64,000 bases of DNA from positions 186,001 through 250,000 of the forward strand of contig NZ_WRXN01000010.1 of the NCBI RefSeq assembly GCF_009758205.1. Reading direction: 5' to 3'. Both the position numbers and the translations under genes were made by a program. This document shows positions 25,234-32,659 of the stretch, one piece after another. The notes beneath the pieces are model-generated. The model did no database searches and was not told the DNA's origin. It saw only the letters and a list, made by a program, of their open reading frames with translations. Numbering within the stretch: position 1 is the first letter of the stretch; every line of letters begins with the position of its first letter. This stretch comes from Chitinophaga tropicalis. Lineage in GTDB: Bacteria > Bacteroidota > Bacteroidia > Chitinophagales > Chitinophagaceae.

Positions 25234-25629
25234 ATGAGACGCGTACCTAAGATTGTACATGTATTAAAATTCATCCTGCTTTGCTTTATATTTTGCTGCG
25301 CCATTGGCTTTGCTGTTCAATATCTCTGGAACTGGCTTGTGCCGGAACTTTTTAAAGGCCCTGTGATCAGTTTCTGGCAGGCATTGGGACTTTTTGTTCT
25401 TGGTAAACTGCTATTGGGCTGGCATGGTGGTAGTGGCCCATGGAAAGAAAGGGCTAAAGAAAAATGGCGGATGAAAATGAGAGAGAAAATGGAGAATATG
25501 ACGGATGAGCAGAGGGAGGAGCTTCGTGAGCGTTTCCGCCGCTGTGGCATGGACCGCTGGAACCGTTCAAAAGGAGGATTCAACCGTAATGATGAAAATA
25601 CACAATCTCAACCGGAAACAAATATCTGA
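25234..25629 (+). CDS. Small two-helix membrane protein in the ECF sigma operon
   Basis: 131-residue protein of unknown function. Two hydrophobic segments (residues about 8-33, VLKFILLCFIFCCAIGFAV, and about 44-62, FWQALGLFVLGKLLLG) are followed by a highly charged, helical tail with WKERAKEKWRMKMREKMENM, TDEQREELRERFRRCGMDRW and a polar end. The tail resembles Spy/CpxP-type LTxxQ helices only loosely. It starts 20 bases after the sigma factor stop codon. Its position suggests a membrane sensor or anti-sigma partner, but no anti-sigma domain is visible, so I give no function. Confidence 0.8.
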   Translation: MRRVPKIVHVLKFILLCFIFCCAIGFAVQYLWNWLVPELFKGPVISFWQALGLFVLGKLLLGWHGGSGPWKERAKEKWRMKMREKMENMTDEQREELRERFRRCGMDRWNRSKGGFNRNDENTQSQPETNI

Positions 25630-25677
25630 AACACTATGCTACCCTCAGCTATAAACCATACAACAACACTATTTGCT

Positions 25678-25887
25678 ATGACAGGTATCTTCAAAACCAA
25701 TATAGTGACACAGGAAGACCGTACAAATGTTATACATGCCATCCGCAGCCGTTTTGAGATAGGTCAGTGTCATATTGACCTGGAAGATTGCGATAAGGTG
25801 TTACGGATCACAGATATGAAAGTAAAAGAAAAAGAGATGATTGATTTTGTGCAGCAACAGGGGTTTTACTGTGCTATACTGGATTAA
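25678..25887 (+). CDS. Small protein with heavy-metal-associated-like fold lacking CxxC
   Basis: The likely product has 69 residues starting MTGIFKTNIVTQEDR; an in-frame ATG at 25636 would add 14 residues. The order of predicted elements is strand, helix, strand, strand, helix, strand (IFKTNIV, TNVIHAIRSRF, CHIDLEDCDKVLRI, EKEMIDFVQQQG, YCAIL), as in HMA copper-chaperone domains. The usual CxxC metal motif after the first strand is absent (NIVTQEDRTN), so metal binding by that loop is unlikely. Such degenerate proteins are known after ECF sigma genes in Bacteroidota in my recollection, but I cannot check it here. The function is unknown; a terminator follows. Confidence 0.75.
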   Translation: MTGIFKTNIVTQEDRTNVIHAIRSRFEIGQCHIDLEDCDKVLRITDMKVKEKEMIDFVQQQGFYCAILD

Positions 25888-25917
25888 TATTTTATTCCCA
25901 TAGTTCTCCACATGTAG

Positions 25918-25952
25918 AAACCTGGGGCGTGTAAAACGCTTCAGGTTTTTTA
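25918..25952 (+). terminator. Terminator of the ECF sigma operon
   Basis: AAACCTG and CAGGTTT pair, with an inner GCG/CGC, around a short loop; six T follow on the plus strand. Confidence 0.75.
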
Positions 25953-25969
25953 TTTTGTGTTGAGAGAGA

Positions 25970-26006
25970 GAACACTACCTCAGAAATATTTTCTGAGGTA
26001 ATGTTC
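25970..26006 (-). terminator. Long hairpin directly after the ART-like gene
   Basis: GAACACTACCTCAGAAA pairs with its near-complement around a TAT loop (about seventeen pairs, one mismatch). It begins on the base next to the stop codon of the gene at 26007. On the minus strand it is followed by TCTCTCTC rather than a T run, so it may stop transcription weakly or protect the 3' end. Confidence 0.6.
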
Positions 26007-26612
26007 TTAAACCATTGCGTAAGAAACATCTCCCTGTCTTTCCCTAAAAAACCCTTTAATACAGTTTGGATTCCTGATACAGATCTGTATGTGATTTTTC
26101 TCTCTGATGCCAGCACTGGGATATAATTCTTTACCTTCCCAGAATGCACTTCTTATGGAATCGAAAGGCGGCAATCCTTTTTCCATCCGTAATTTATGTA
26201 AGGACTCAATTACTGTGCAATCCAACTCTCTGTACAATAAATCATTCCCATCCGCAGCCATCTTATTTACAGGTAAAGCCATTCCGGCAGCTTCGGATGA
26301 AATTACCAGGAAGTTATAAGCGTCTTTTAAAAAGGATAACCTGGGATAATCAAGCAAATCAAGACAATATCCCAGATCAACGACCGCACCAATTACGGCC
26401 GGATGTTTTATTCGTTTTTTTGTTCTACTAAGAAATTCCGCAAATTCGAAAGCTCTGGATGGGCTCCTTTCCCAAAAGTAAATGCCATGTCCAAGCCAAT
26501 CATATTTATTCGTGCTTTTTTTAAGGAATGTGCTGCCATTAAGAATCGGGGTAACTAAACTCTGGTCGCATCCGTGAAAAGCAAGAGTTAATCCTGTTCT
26601 CCTTGAATACAT
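26007..26612 (-). CDS. Putative ADP-ribosyltransferase-fold protein, DUF3990-like, toxin candidate
   Basis: 201-residue protein that I could not assign firmly. Three blocks match the layout of DUF3990-type ADP-ribosyltransferase folds: LAFHGCDQ (His13), then DWLGHGIYFWERSPSRAFEFA (Tyr45 and the following helix), where DUF3990 has a YHGS and a DFGxGFYxT..QA pattern, and a late HIQICIRNPNCIKGFF near residues 174-189, where the family has a Q...T..AL..L block. These are the positions of the NAD-binding His and Tyr of H-Y-E enzymes. There is no signal peptide. The gene lies 43 bases downstream of a 63-residue helical protein, the order antitoxin then toxin, and ends in a long hairpin. A toxin or regulatory modifier role is inference. 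Confidence 0.75.
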   Translation of the reverse strand: MYSRRTGLTLAFHGCDQSLVTPILNGSTFLKKSTNKYDWLGHGIYFWERSPSRAFEFAEFLSRTKKRIKHPAVIGAVVDLGYCLDLLDYPRLSFLKDAYNFLVISSEAAGMALPVNKMAADGNDLLYRELDCTVIESLHKLRMEKGLPPFDSIRSAFWEGKELYPSAGIREKNHIQICIRNPNCIKGFFRERQGDVSYAMV

Positions 26613-26900
26613 AATTGTAAAATGTTATTTTTTCGCTGTAATAAATTTTGCCTGCTTATTCTGTAACTGTAAGCGCCTGTTGCAGACGGCTATCGAGCTT
26701 CCTGTCATTATTTTCGGGAGTAATGATACCAATTCTTTCCAGAAGACTTTTAGCCAATGCCTTATCATTATTTTTTCGTATACGCTCTTTTAGTTGTCTT
26801 ATGTAAACACATAATTCTTCGGCTTCTCTTTCGGTCATACTTGTCATAAATATTCAATTTTAAAGGTGAATAAATATCATCAAAGGGAGTTAAAAGTGGA
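26576..26900 (-). repeat. Tandem duplication, copy 1 (intact side)
   Basis: About 325 bases covering the first dozen codons of the ART-like gene, its small partner gene and the partner's leader. It aligns to 26910-27233 with a 332-334 base offset; the two copies differ by scattered substitutions and single-base gaps. Confidence 0.9.
26656..26847 (-). CDS. Small helical partner protein, copy 1 (putative antitoxin)
   Basis: 63-residue protein beginning MTSMTEREAEELCVYIRQLK. It is strongly charged and predicted as two helices, with KNNDKALAKSLLERIGI in the second, then a Thr- and Gln-rich end. I know no family for it. It ends 43 bases before the start of the ART-like gene on the same strand and has a paralogue 332 bases upstream. 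Position, size and charge suit an antitoxin or an immunity or chaperone partner, which is inference. Its own leader is a copy of the upstream gene's leader, but the consensus promoter is not duplicated. Confidence 0.75.
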   Translation of the reverse strand: MTSMTEREAEELCVYIRQLKERIRKNNDKALAKSLLERIGIITPENNDRKLDSRLQQALTVTE

Positions 26901-26946
26901 GTGGAAATGGAAAAGCAAGAGCCAATCCTGTTCTCCTTGAATACAT
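26890..26946 (-). pseudogene. Vestigial 5' end of the ART-like gene
   Basis: An 18-codon frame begins MYSRRTGLALAF, nearly the same as the first twelve residues of the intact gene (MYSRRTGLTLAF), then runs into unrelated residues and a stop codon where the duplication boundary lies. It shows that the duplicated block included the toxin start but not its body. Confidence 0.85.
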
Positions 26947-27233
26947 AATTGTAAATGTTATTTTTCTCTGTGATAAGTTTGCGCTGCTTATTCTGCAACT
27001 GTAAGCGCCTGTTGTGGATAGTTATAGAGCTTCCTGTCATTATCTTCAGGAGTATTGATACCAATACTTTCCAGAAAACGTTTAGCGAATGCCTTATCAT
27101 TATTTTTTTGGACATGCTCACTTAGTTCTCTTATGTAAGCACTTAATTCTTCAGCTTCCCTTTCGGTCATAGTTGTCATAAATATTCAATTTTAAAGGTG
27201 AATAAATATTCATCAAAGGGAATTAAAAGCAGA
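26910..27233 (-). repeat. Tandem duplication, copy 2 (truncated side)
   Basis: Second copy of the block at 26576-26900. It carries the other 63-codon gene and the vestigial toxin start. Its promoter-distal boundary is where homology ends, near 26910; the other boundary is near 27233, just short of the promoter. Confidence 0.9.
26988..27179 (-). CDS. Small helical partner protein, copy 2
   Basis: 63-residue paralogue of the gene at 26656, of equal length and with the same termini (MTTMTEREAEEL and QALTVAE). Differences are spread through the protein, including the helix region (AYIRELSEHVQKNNDKAFAKRFLESIGI), and the frame is intact, which suggests that it is still translated and under some constraint. 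It is the promoter-proximal gene of the group, so it is made first. It faces only a vestigial toxin start downstream before the second partner gene. Confidence 0.75.
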   Translation of the reverse strand: MTTMTEREAEELSAYIRELSEHVQKNNDKAFAKRFLESIGINTPEDNDRKLYNYPQQALTVAE

Positions 27234-27254
27234 ACGCTTTGTGGTGGGAGATTA

Positions 27255-27285
27255 CAAATCTACAACTCTTTCAAATACACGCAAA
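27255..27285 (-). promoter_or_regulatory. Consensus promoter of the duplicated partner/ART operon
   Basis: On the minus strand TTTG (27285-27282), a 19-base spacer, then TAGATTTG (27262-27255): a full match to the Bacteroidota consensus. The -33 box is inside the T tract of the M1 peptidase terminator, so the two elements overlap. The leader to the first start codon is about 70 bases. Confidence 0.75.
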
Positions 27286-27316
27286 AAAAAGCATTGCTTT
27301 CGCAATGCTTTTTTTT
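27283..27316. terminator. Bidirectional terminator of the M1 peptidase gene
   Basis: Eight A, GCATTGC, TTTC loop, GCAATGC, eight T: a seven-pair stem with runs on both sides. It overlaps the last codons of the peptidase gene and the -33 box of the operon at 27179. Confidence 0.85.
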
Positions 27317-29201
27317 ATCTGTTCACAACATTATTGCTTCTATCTACATCAGCCATTCTCTGGCTCGGATCAATCTCCAGTTTTGTTATTTCGCTTAACG
27401 GAGTATCTATTTCCACTTCATAGGTCCTGTTTGTCCACGGCCAGTAATCATGCACTATTCTTGGTGTGCTTTCATCTTCATCAGGTTTAGCACCATACAT
27501 CAATGATAACGGAATATAGTGCATTACTTTCTTACCATCTTTGGTGGTAAGCAACAGATCTACAGGCATAGGCATATAATCTACGCGGCGCAATCTTACT
27601 ATCGTTTTGCCATTATTCTCATACACGCTGTCAATCCCATAATCAATATGCTTGGTACTGTTTACAAAATACTGTTTGTACCAGTCCAGTTGTATACCGC
27701 TCTGTTTTTCCATCACCCTGATAAAGTCATTTACATTGGGATGTTTAAAACGCCATTCCCAGTAATAACGTAATAATCCTTTGTCACGATTGGCAGTACC
27801 GATTATATAGCTCAGCTGTTCCAGGAAAACAGCTCCTTTGGAATATGCAGTTATACTATAGCCAAAGTTGGTATTGAAATGATCAGCATGAGTGCTCATA
27901 GGTTCTTCATAACCGCTTTTTAACAACATGAAGTAACCTGCGTAAGCGCCGGACTGCGGAGAAGGGTCTTTCAGGGAATCCAGTGTGTGATATACTACGT
28001 TGTTCTCTGCAAATGTAGTGAATCCTTCATCCATCCATGGATACAGTCCTTCGTTGGTAGCCAGCATTCCCTGGTACCAGGTATGCATCCACTCATGCAT
28101 AGCCAGGCCATACAAGCCCTCCAGTTTGCCATTGCCCATGATCAGTGTAGCCATAGGATATTCCATACCGCCATCACCACCCTGAATAAAAGAATAACTC
28201 TTATAAGGATAAGGACCGTAATGCGCTTTGATATATTTGTATGCGTCTGGCACCATCTTCGCCAGTTCCGGCCATGTATTCCTGGTAATATCGTTCTCTA
28301 TGTAGAAGAAGTGCGCAGTGAAACCATCTACCTGTTGAGTGATATGTTTATAATCAGGATCTGCAGCCCATACAAAATCATGTACGTTAGGCGCAACAAA
28401 GTGCCATGTCAGCTTATTACCTGCAGGGCGTAATACCTTACTGCCGGGCATTTCATAACCATAACCTACCTGGTTGGGGTTTTGCAGGTAACCGGTGGCA
28501 GCTACAACAAATTTTTTATCGATGGAGATCTTTACGTCAAAGTCGCCCCAGATACCATAAAACTCCCGGGCAACATAAGGTGTGGGATGCCATCCTTCGT
28601 AGTCATATTCGCACATCTTAGGGTACCACTGCGCCATGGAGTAATCCACGCCTTCGGAGTTGTTACGGCCGCTGCGGCGGATCTGTACAGGCACCTGCGC
28701 TTCAAAATCCATATCGAAGGTGGTAGTGCTGTGCGGCAGAATGGGTTTCTTTAACGGTACTTCGAGGATGGTACCTATTACATTATATGTCTGTTCAGCA
28801 CCATCCCGTTTCAGTGAAAGTATTTTCTGATAACCTATCTGATCAGGCTGTAATTTCTGTATGCGATCTGTAACGCGGCCGTCCCAGTCACGCTTTGGGT
28901 TTCCGTTCTTATCACGGTATAATACGATCTGTCCAAGTTCCCGGCTACGCACGTCCATCATGCTGTTAGGCTGAAATGCATTCCAGTAGAGGTGATAGAA
29001 CACCTTATACAGGGTGTCCGGGGAGTTATTAGTGTATTCAAGCTTCTGTTTCCCGGTGAAACGGTTGGCAGGTACATCCATGTTGATGTCCATCGCATAT
29101 TTTACTCTCTGTTGCCAGCGGTCAGACTGCGCGCTGACATTTTGTATGCCCGCCGCAAGCAGGCATGCCAGCAGACATTTTTTTACGCTCTGTTGCGTCA
29201 T
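27315..29201 (-). CDS. M1-family zinc metallopeptidase
   Basis: 628-residue exported aminopeptidase-like enzyme. Residues 1-24 are a signal peptide (to VSA-Q). The M1 N-terminal beta domain (YAMDINMDVPANRFTGKQ, VFYHLYWNAFQPNS) precedes the catalytic domain, with the exopeptidase motif in the variant GGMEYP in place of GAMEN, the zinc motif HEWMHTWYQG, and the third ligand in PWMDEGFTTFAENN. Such M1 members with HEWMH are widespread in Bacteroidota and probably act on peptides in the periplasm. The gene follows rsmI by 36 bases and ends at a strong terminator. Confidence 0.93.
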   Translation of the reverse strand: MTQQSVKKCLLACLLAAGIQNVSAQSDRWQQRVKYAMDINMDVPANRFTGKQKLEYTNNSPDTLYKVFYHLYWNAFQPNSMMDVRSRELGQIVLYRDKNGNPKRDWDGRVTDRIQKLQPDQIGYQKILSLKRDGAEQTYNVIGTILEVPLKKPILPHSTTTFDMDFEAQVPVQIRRSGRNNSEGVDYSMAQWYPKMCEYDYEGWHPTPYVAREFYGIWGDFDVKISIDKKFVVAATGYLQNPNQVGYGYEMPGSKVLRPAGNKLTWHFVAPNVHDFVWAADPDYKHITQQVDGFTAHFFYIENDITRNTWPELAKMVPDAYKYIKAHYGPYPYKSYSFIQGGDGGMEYPMATLIMGNGKLEGLYGLAMHEWMHTWYQGMLATNEGLYPWMDEGFTTFAENNVVYHTLDSLKDPSPQSGAYAGYFMLLKSGYEEPMSTHADHFNTNFGYSITAYSKGAVFLEQLSYIIGTANRDKGLLRYYWEWRFKHPNVNDFIRVMEKQSGIQLDWYKQYFVNSTKHIDYGIDSVYENNGKTIVRLRRVDYMPMPVDLLLTTKDGKKVMHYIPLSLMYGAKPDEDESTPRIVHDYWPWTNRTYEVEIDTPLSEITKLEIDPSQRMADVDRSNNVVNR

Positions 29202-29237
29202 CCTGATCAGTTTATAAGTGTAGATTTTATAGTTGTT

Positions 29238-29909
29238 TTACGCTTTACCTTCCACGATCAGTACGATCTCTCCTTTCACTCCTTTTTCACTGAAATAGTC
29301 ATGTACTTCCTGTAAGGTACCACGTTTATTTTCTTCGAACATCTTGGTAAGTTCGCGGCTTACACAACACTGGCGGTCCGGGCCGAAATATTCTATCATA
29401 TCTGCGAGGGTCCTGACAAGGCGCTGCGGAGATTCATAAAACACCAGTGTACGCTGGTCAGTAGCCAGCTGGGTAAAAAGGGTATGACGGCCTTTTTTAA
29501 GTGGCAGAAAGCCTTCAAAGGCAAACCGGTTCATGGGTATACCGCTGTTCACCAATGCAGGAACAAAAGCAGTGGCTCCCGGCAGGCATTCTACAGGAAC
29601 ACCGGCTCTCACACATTCCCGTACCAGGAGGAAACCGGGATCTGAAACACCCGGCGTACCAGCATCTGTAATAAGGGCCATTGTTTTCCCTGATTGCAAT
29701 TGCTGGACAAGGTGCTGTAATACTTTATGTTCGTTATGCTGATGGTAGGGTGTGATGGGTTTGTTGATATTATAGTGCCGTAACAGTATACCTGACGTAC
29801 GGGTATCTTCCGCGAGCACCAGTGAGGCTTCTTCCAGCACTTTCACTGCGCGGTAGGTGATATCGGCCAGATTGCCAATAGGAGAAGGAACAAGATATAG
29901 CTTCGACAT
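29238..29909 (-). CDS. rsmI: 16S rRNA (cytidine(1402)-2'-O)-methyltransferase RsmI
   Basis: Tetrapyrrole-methylase-fold enzyme that makes the 2'-O-methyl group of m4Cm1402 in 16S rRNA. The 223-residue length is normal. Family motifs are clear: LYLVPSPIGNLADITYRA at the N-terminus, LAEDTRTSGILL, ALITDAGTPGVSDPGFLL, LPGATAFVPALVNSGIP and TLVFYESPQRL. It sits between purS and the M1 peptidase gene on the same strand, with a 109-base spacer to purS that holds an AGCTTG-type repeat, and 36 bases before the peptidase. Confidence 0.95.
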   Translation of the reverse strand: MSKLYLVPSPIGNLADITYRAVKVLEEASLVLAEDTRTSGILLRHYNINKPITPYHQHNEHKVLQHLVQQLQSGKTMALITDAGTPGVSDPGFLLVRECVRAGVPVECLPGATAFVPALVNSGIPMNRFAFEGFLPLKKGRHTLFTQLATDQRTLVFYESPQRLVRTLADMIEYFGPDRQCCVSRELTKMFEENKRGTLQEVHDYFSEKGVKGEIVLIVEGKA

Positions 29910-29956
29910 TGTGATAATTTGGCTCCAAGCCGCAAGCTACCAAAAGTTATAAAATG

Positions 29957-30008
29957 CAAGAAGCTACAAGACACGACCGCAAGCCGTACCTTGTAGCTTG
30001 TAGCTTGC
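29957..30008. repeat. AGCTTG-type inverted repeat between purS and rsmI
   Basis: AAGCTACAAG (29961-29970) pairs with CTTGTAGCTT (29990-29999), and the right arm is followed by another TAGCTTGC. The 5' surroundings contain further AAGCTAC and CTTGC words, giving a short array of AGCTTG-like units. It can form a hairpin on either strand and resembles the short mobile repeats often seen between genes in Bacteroidota. Confidence 0.7.
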
Positions 30009-30018
30009 AACCTGCAGC

Positions 30019-30264
30019 TTATTGAATATTTACTTCAAAAGATTCCATTACCTGGTTAGCCAGCAGTTTCTGACAGGCGTTCTCAGCCAGTTGTTTGGCT
30101 TCTTCTTTAGTAGCAGCATCTATCTGCAGTGTAATATGCTTTCCAATCCTTACGTCATGTACATTGCTGATGCCCAGGTTCTTTAAACCACTCATTACCG
30201 CCTTACCCTGTGGGTCCAGTAATTCTTTCAGCGGCATCACATTGATATGTGCAGTAAACGTCAT
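30019..30264 (-). CDS. purS: Phosphoribosylformylglycinamidine synthase subunit PurS
   Basis: 81-residue small subunit of the three-part FGAM synthase (PurS, PurL, PurQ) of purine synthesis. It shows the PurS pattern: FTAHINVMPLKELLDPQGKA, GISNVHDVRIGKHITLQID, and a final helix with AENACQKLLANQVMESFEV. The frame opens 16 codons earlier (MFFGIYVLGLRQNFKK), but the ATG ending at 30264 gives the family length. A TAGGTTTG -7 box lies at 30283-30290, so it probably has its own promoter, downstream of pssA. PurL and PurQ genes are not in the window. Confidence 0.93.
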   Translation of the reverse strand: MTFTAHINVMPLKELLDPQGKAVMSGLKNLGISNVHDVRIGKHITLQIDAATKEEAKQLAENACQKLLANQVMESFEVNIQ

Positions 30265-30282
30265 TTTTTTAAAATTTTGACG

Positions 30283-30290
30283 CAAACCTA
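30283..30290 (-). promoter_or_regulatory. -7 promoter box of purS
   Basis: Minus-strand TAGGTTTG matches TAnnTTTG, 18 bases ahead of the purS start codon. Confidence 0.45.
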
Positions 30291-30324
30291 AGACATAAAT
30301 CCCAAAAAACAACCGGGATATTCT

Positions 30325-31107
30325 CTACTTAACGGCATTTCCCGTTGCCGGACGGGTTATTACCGACAATAAAACATAGCATACAAATACGAAAGGCACG
30401 GTGGCAAATCCCAGTACAGGAATACCTGCCAGGGCAAGTATCACCAGCAGGAAGCGTGGCCAGTTGTCTGCAATGCTCATATTTTTGATCTTCAGGCTCA
30501 GCATAGGCATCTCTGCCACCATCAGGTAACAGAGCACAGCGATGATCGTATATAATACCCAGATATTCTGCAACCAGTGGGCCAGGTTGAACGGATTATA
30601 CAGTACTATCAGCGGGAAAGAAGCCACCAGCAATCCTACTGCCGGAGTGGGCACTCCTATGAAATTATCTGACTGACGGGTATCCAGGTTGAACTTGGCC
30701 AGCCTGTAAGCTGCAAAGCAAGCCACCAGCAATGCCGGCGCCAGGTTGAAGTAAGACACATCAAATACGTCCCTCATGCCCATATAGGCACTACGCAGTA
30801 AACGGAACAGCATCATGGCCGGTACCAGTCCGAAACTGATCACGTCTGCCAGGGAATCCAGCTCCTTACCAAAGGGCGACTGCAATTTCAGTCCGCGGGC
30901 CACCAGCCCGTCAAAAAAATCAAACAGAGCGGCCAGCACTACCATTGCAGATGCCCAGTATACCGGCTCGGGATTGGTAATAGTATATTCCGCCCCGTTA
31001 AATTCCGCGATATACTGTGGCGCATGCAGGATAAATATAACCGCCAGCGCACCACAAAAAAGATTACTAAGGGTAAGGATATTGGGTAGTTGTTTCATTG
31101 CATTCAA
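30325..31107 (-). CDS. pssA: CDP-diacylglycerol--serine O-phosphatidyltransferase
   Basis: Integral membrane enzyme of 260 residues that makes phosphatidylserine, the precursor of phosphatidylethanolamine. The CDP-alcohol phosphotransferase signature is complete: DG-x2-AR-x8-G-x3-D-x3-D, read as DGLVARG, then FGKELDSLAD. Several hydrophobic helices follow (LAPALLVACFAAYRLA, LLVASFPLIVLY, VLYTIIAVLCYLMVA, FLLVILALAGIPVLGFATV). The ATG at 31107 is near a perfect hairpin at 31110-31144; the ATG at 31098 is also possible. A purS gene follows 60 bases later. Confidence 0.94.
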   Translation of the reverse strand: MNAMKQLPNILTLSNLFCGALAVIFILHAPQYIAEFNGAEYTITNPEPVYWASAMVVLAALFDFFDGLVARGLKLQSPFGKELDSLADVISFGLVPAMMLFRLLRSAYMGMRDVFDVSYFNLAPALLVACFAAYRLAKFNLDTRQSDNFIGVPTPAVGLLVASFPLIVLYNPFNLAHWLQNIWVLYTIIAVLCYLMVAEMPMLSLKIKNMSIADNWPRFLLVILALAGIPVLGFATVPFVFVCYVLLSVITRPATGNAVK

Positions 31108-31109
31108 GC

Positions 31110-31144
31110 CGATCGTCTATGAAGATACCCTCCATAGACGATCG
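31110..31144. promoter_or_regulatory. 12-pair hairpin touching the pssA start codon
   Basis: CGATCGTCTATG and CATAGACGATCG pair perfectly around an 11-base loop. The stem ends two bases before the first pssA start codon. There is no T tract on the minus strand, so a simple terminator is less likely than a leader element or a protein-binding site. Confidence 0.6.
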
Positions 31145-31180
31145 CATATTTTAGTATTAAATATTTCGTAAATATATATA

Positions 31181-32473
31181 CTATTTCTTCATCAACGCCT
31201 CAATCTCATCGGCAGTGATGGGAATATTCTTCATCAGGTCAATGTTACCATTGGCTGTAATCCAGACGTTATTTTCAATACGCACCCCTATCTGCTCTTC
31301 TTCTATATAGATGCCAGGCTCTATGGTAAGTACGGAATTTTCCGGTATAGGCTGGAAGAAAGATGGTCCGAGGTCATGCACTCCCACACCCAGGTGGTGA
31401 GAGATACCATGATACAGGTATTTGCGGTAAGCCGGCGCTTCGGGGTCCTGGTTCTTAATATCTTCTTCTTTAAGCAGGCCTATCTTCACAAACACTTTTC
31501 CTGCCTCCACTCCCATCATTTCATGGTACTTAGCAATGGTCAGTCCCGGCTTCAGAATAGATTTTGCATAATTGTGCAGGTGCAGGCAGGCATCATATAT
31601 TTCCCGCTGACGGGGGGTAAATTTACCATTTACCGGTACGGTACGGGTCAGATCAGCATTATAACCGCCATAGGCAGCGCCAAAATCCATCAGCACCAGT
31701 TCTCCATCCTTACATTCCTGGTTGTTGGATACATAATGGAGTGTACGTGCCCTGTCACCGCTGGCAATAATAGAGCCATAAGCCTCGCCGTCTGACCTGT
31801 TCATCAGGAACTCATGCAGGATCTCGGCATGGATCTCATATTCCCATACGCCAGGACGAATGAATTTCAGCAGGCGGCGGAAAGCCTTCTCTGTAATATC
31901 CATCGCTTCCTGCATTACTTTGATCTCTTCAGGTGTTTTTACAGCGCGTAATTTTTTCAGGATAACAGCTGCACGCAGGTAATTATGTAACGGATAACGC
32001 TCGCGCAGCTCTTCTGCATAACGGTAATCTCTTACCGGTACCAGGCTGGCTTTGCGGTTATTCTCATTGGTGTTCAGGTAAACATTATCTGCTTCATGGA
32101 TCCAGGTCTGTAATAAAGCATCCAGTGCATCCAGCCATACCACTGTGCTGATGCCTGAAATGGCCAGGGCCTCATCTTTGCGTAAACGGTGCCCGTCCCA
32201 TTTTTCTTTCAGTTCATTAGGACGTACCAGCACCAGTACTTCCCTGTGTTTCGGGTCCGGGTTATCCGGGTACAGGATCAGCATAGTATCTTCCTGCTCC
32301 ACACCTGTAAGCCAGTACAGATCATGATTCTGCTGGAATTTGTACAGGGCGTCCCCGTTGGAGGGCACTTCATCGTTTGAATTAATGATAGCAATGGAGC
32401 CGGGCTGCATTTCGGCAATAAAACGCTGGCGATTCTTAATGAATATCTGGGAGTCTAGTGGTAAATTTTTCAT
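31181..32473 (-). CDS. pepP: Xaa-Pro aminopeptidase
   Basis: M24B metallopeptidase of 430 residues that removes an N-terminal residue next to proline. An N-terminal creatinase-like domain (residues 1-160, LDSQIFIKNRQRFIAEM) leads into the pita-bread catalytic domain with metal ligands in MDFGAAYGGYNADLTRT (two Asp), GISHHLGVGVHD (His), LTIEPGIYI and VRIENNVWI (two Glu). The assembly matches bacterial PepP in length. A -7 box TAGGTTTG lies at 32509-32516. A GC hairpin separates it from pssA, so it may be a separate unit. Confidence 0.94.
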   Translation of the reverse strand: MKNLPLDSQIFIKNRQRFIAEMQPGSIAIINSNDEVPSNGDALYKFQQNHDLYWLTGVEQEDTMLILYPDNPDPKHREVLVLVRPNELKEKWDGHRLRKDEALAISGISTVVWLDALDALLQTWIHEADNVYLNTNENNRKASLVPVRDYRYAEELRERYPLHNYLRAAVILKKLRAVKTPEEIKVMQEAMDITEKAFRRLLKFIRPGVWEYEIHAEILHEFLMNRSDGEAYGSIIASGDRARTLHYVSNNQECKDGELVLMDFGAAYGGYNADLTRTVPVNGKFTPRQREIYDACLHLHNYAKSILKPGLTIAKYHEMMGVEAGKVFVKIGLLKEEDIKNQDPEAPAYRKYLYHGISHHLGVGVHDLGPSFFQPIPENSVLTIEPGIYIEEEQIGVRIENNVWITANGNIDLMKNIPITADEIEALMKK

Positions 32474-32508
32474 ATGCTTTTTTTACAGTGGTGTCTGTTA
32501 ATGCGCAC

Positions 32509-32516
32509 CAAACCTA
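32509..32516 (-). promoter_or_regulatory. -7 promoter box of pepP
   Basis: Minus-strand TAGGTTTG, 35 bases before the pepP start codon; no clear -33 box. Confidence 0.45.
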
Positions 32517-32659
32517 CTGAAATTTTTAATAAGCGTCTATCCAGCCCTTAATTACTACCTGCTTTCTGCAATACACATCATAGCATTTTGAATATTTATC
32601 AAACAAATAACCATTTAGCAACTACAATTTCTAAATTTCAGCAAAACTGAGGGCCTTAA

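Noticed and set aside
26768..27121. 117-codon minus-strand frame across the duplication
   Set aside because: Shifted frame over two duplicated small genes; its composition is not protein-like.
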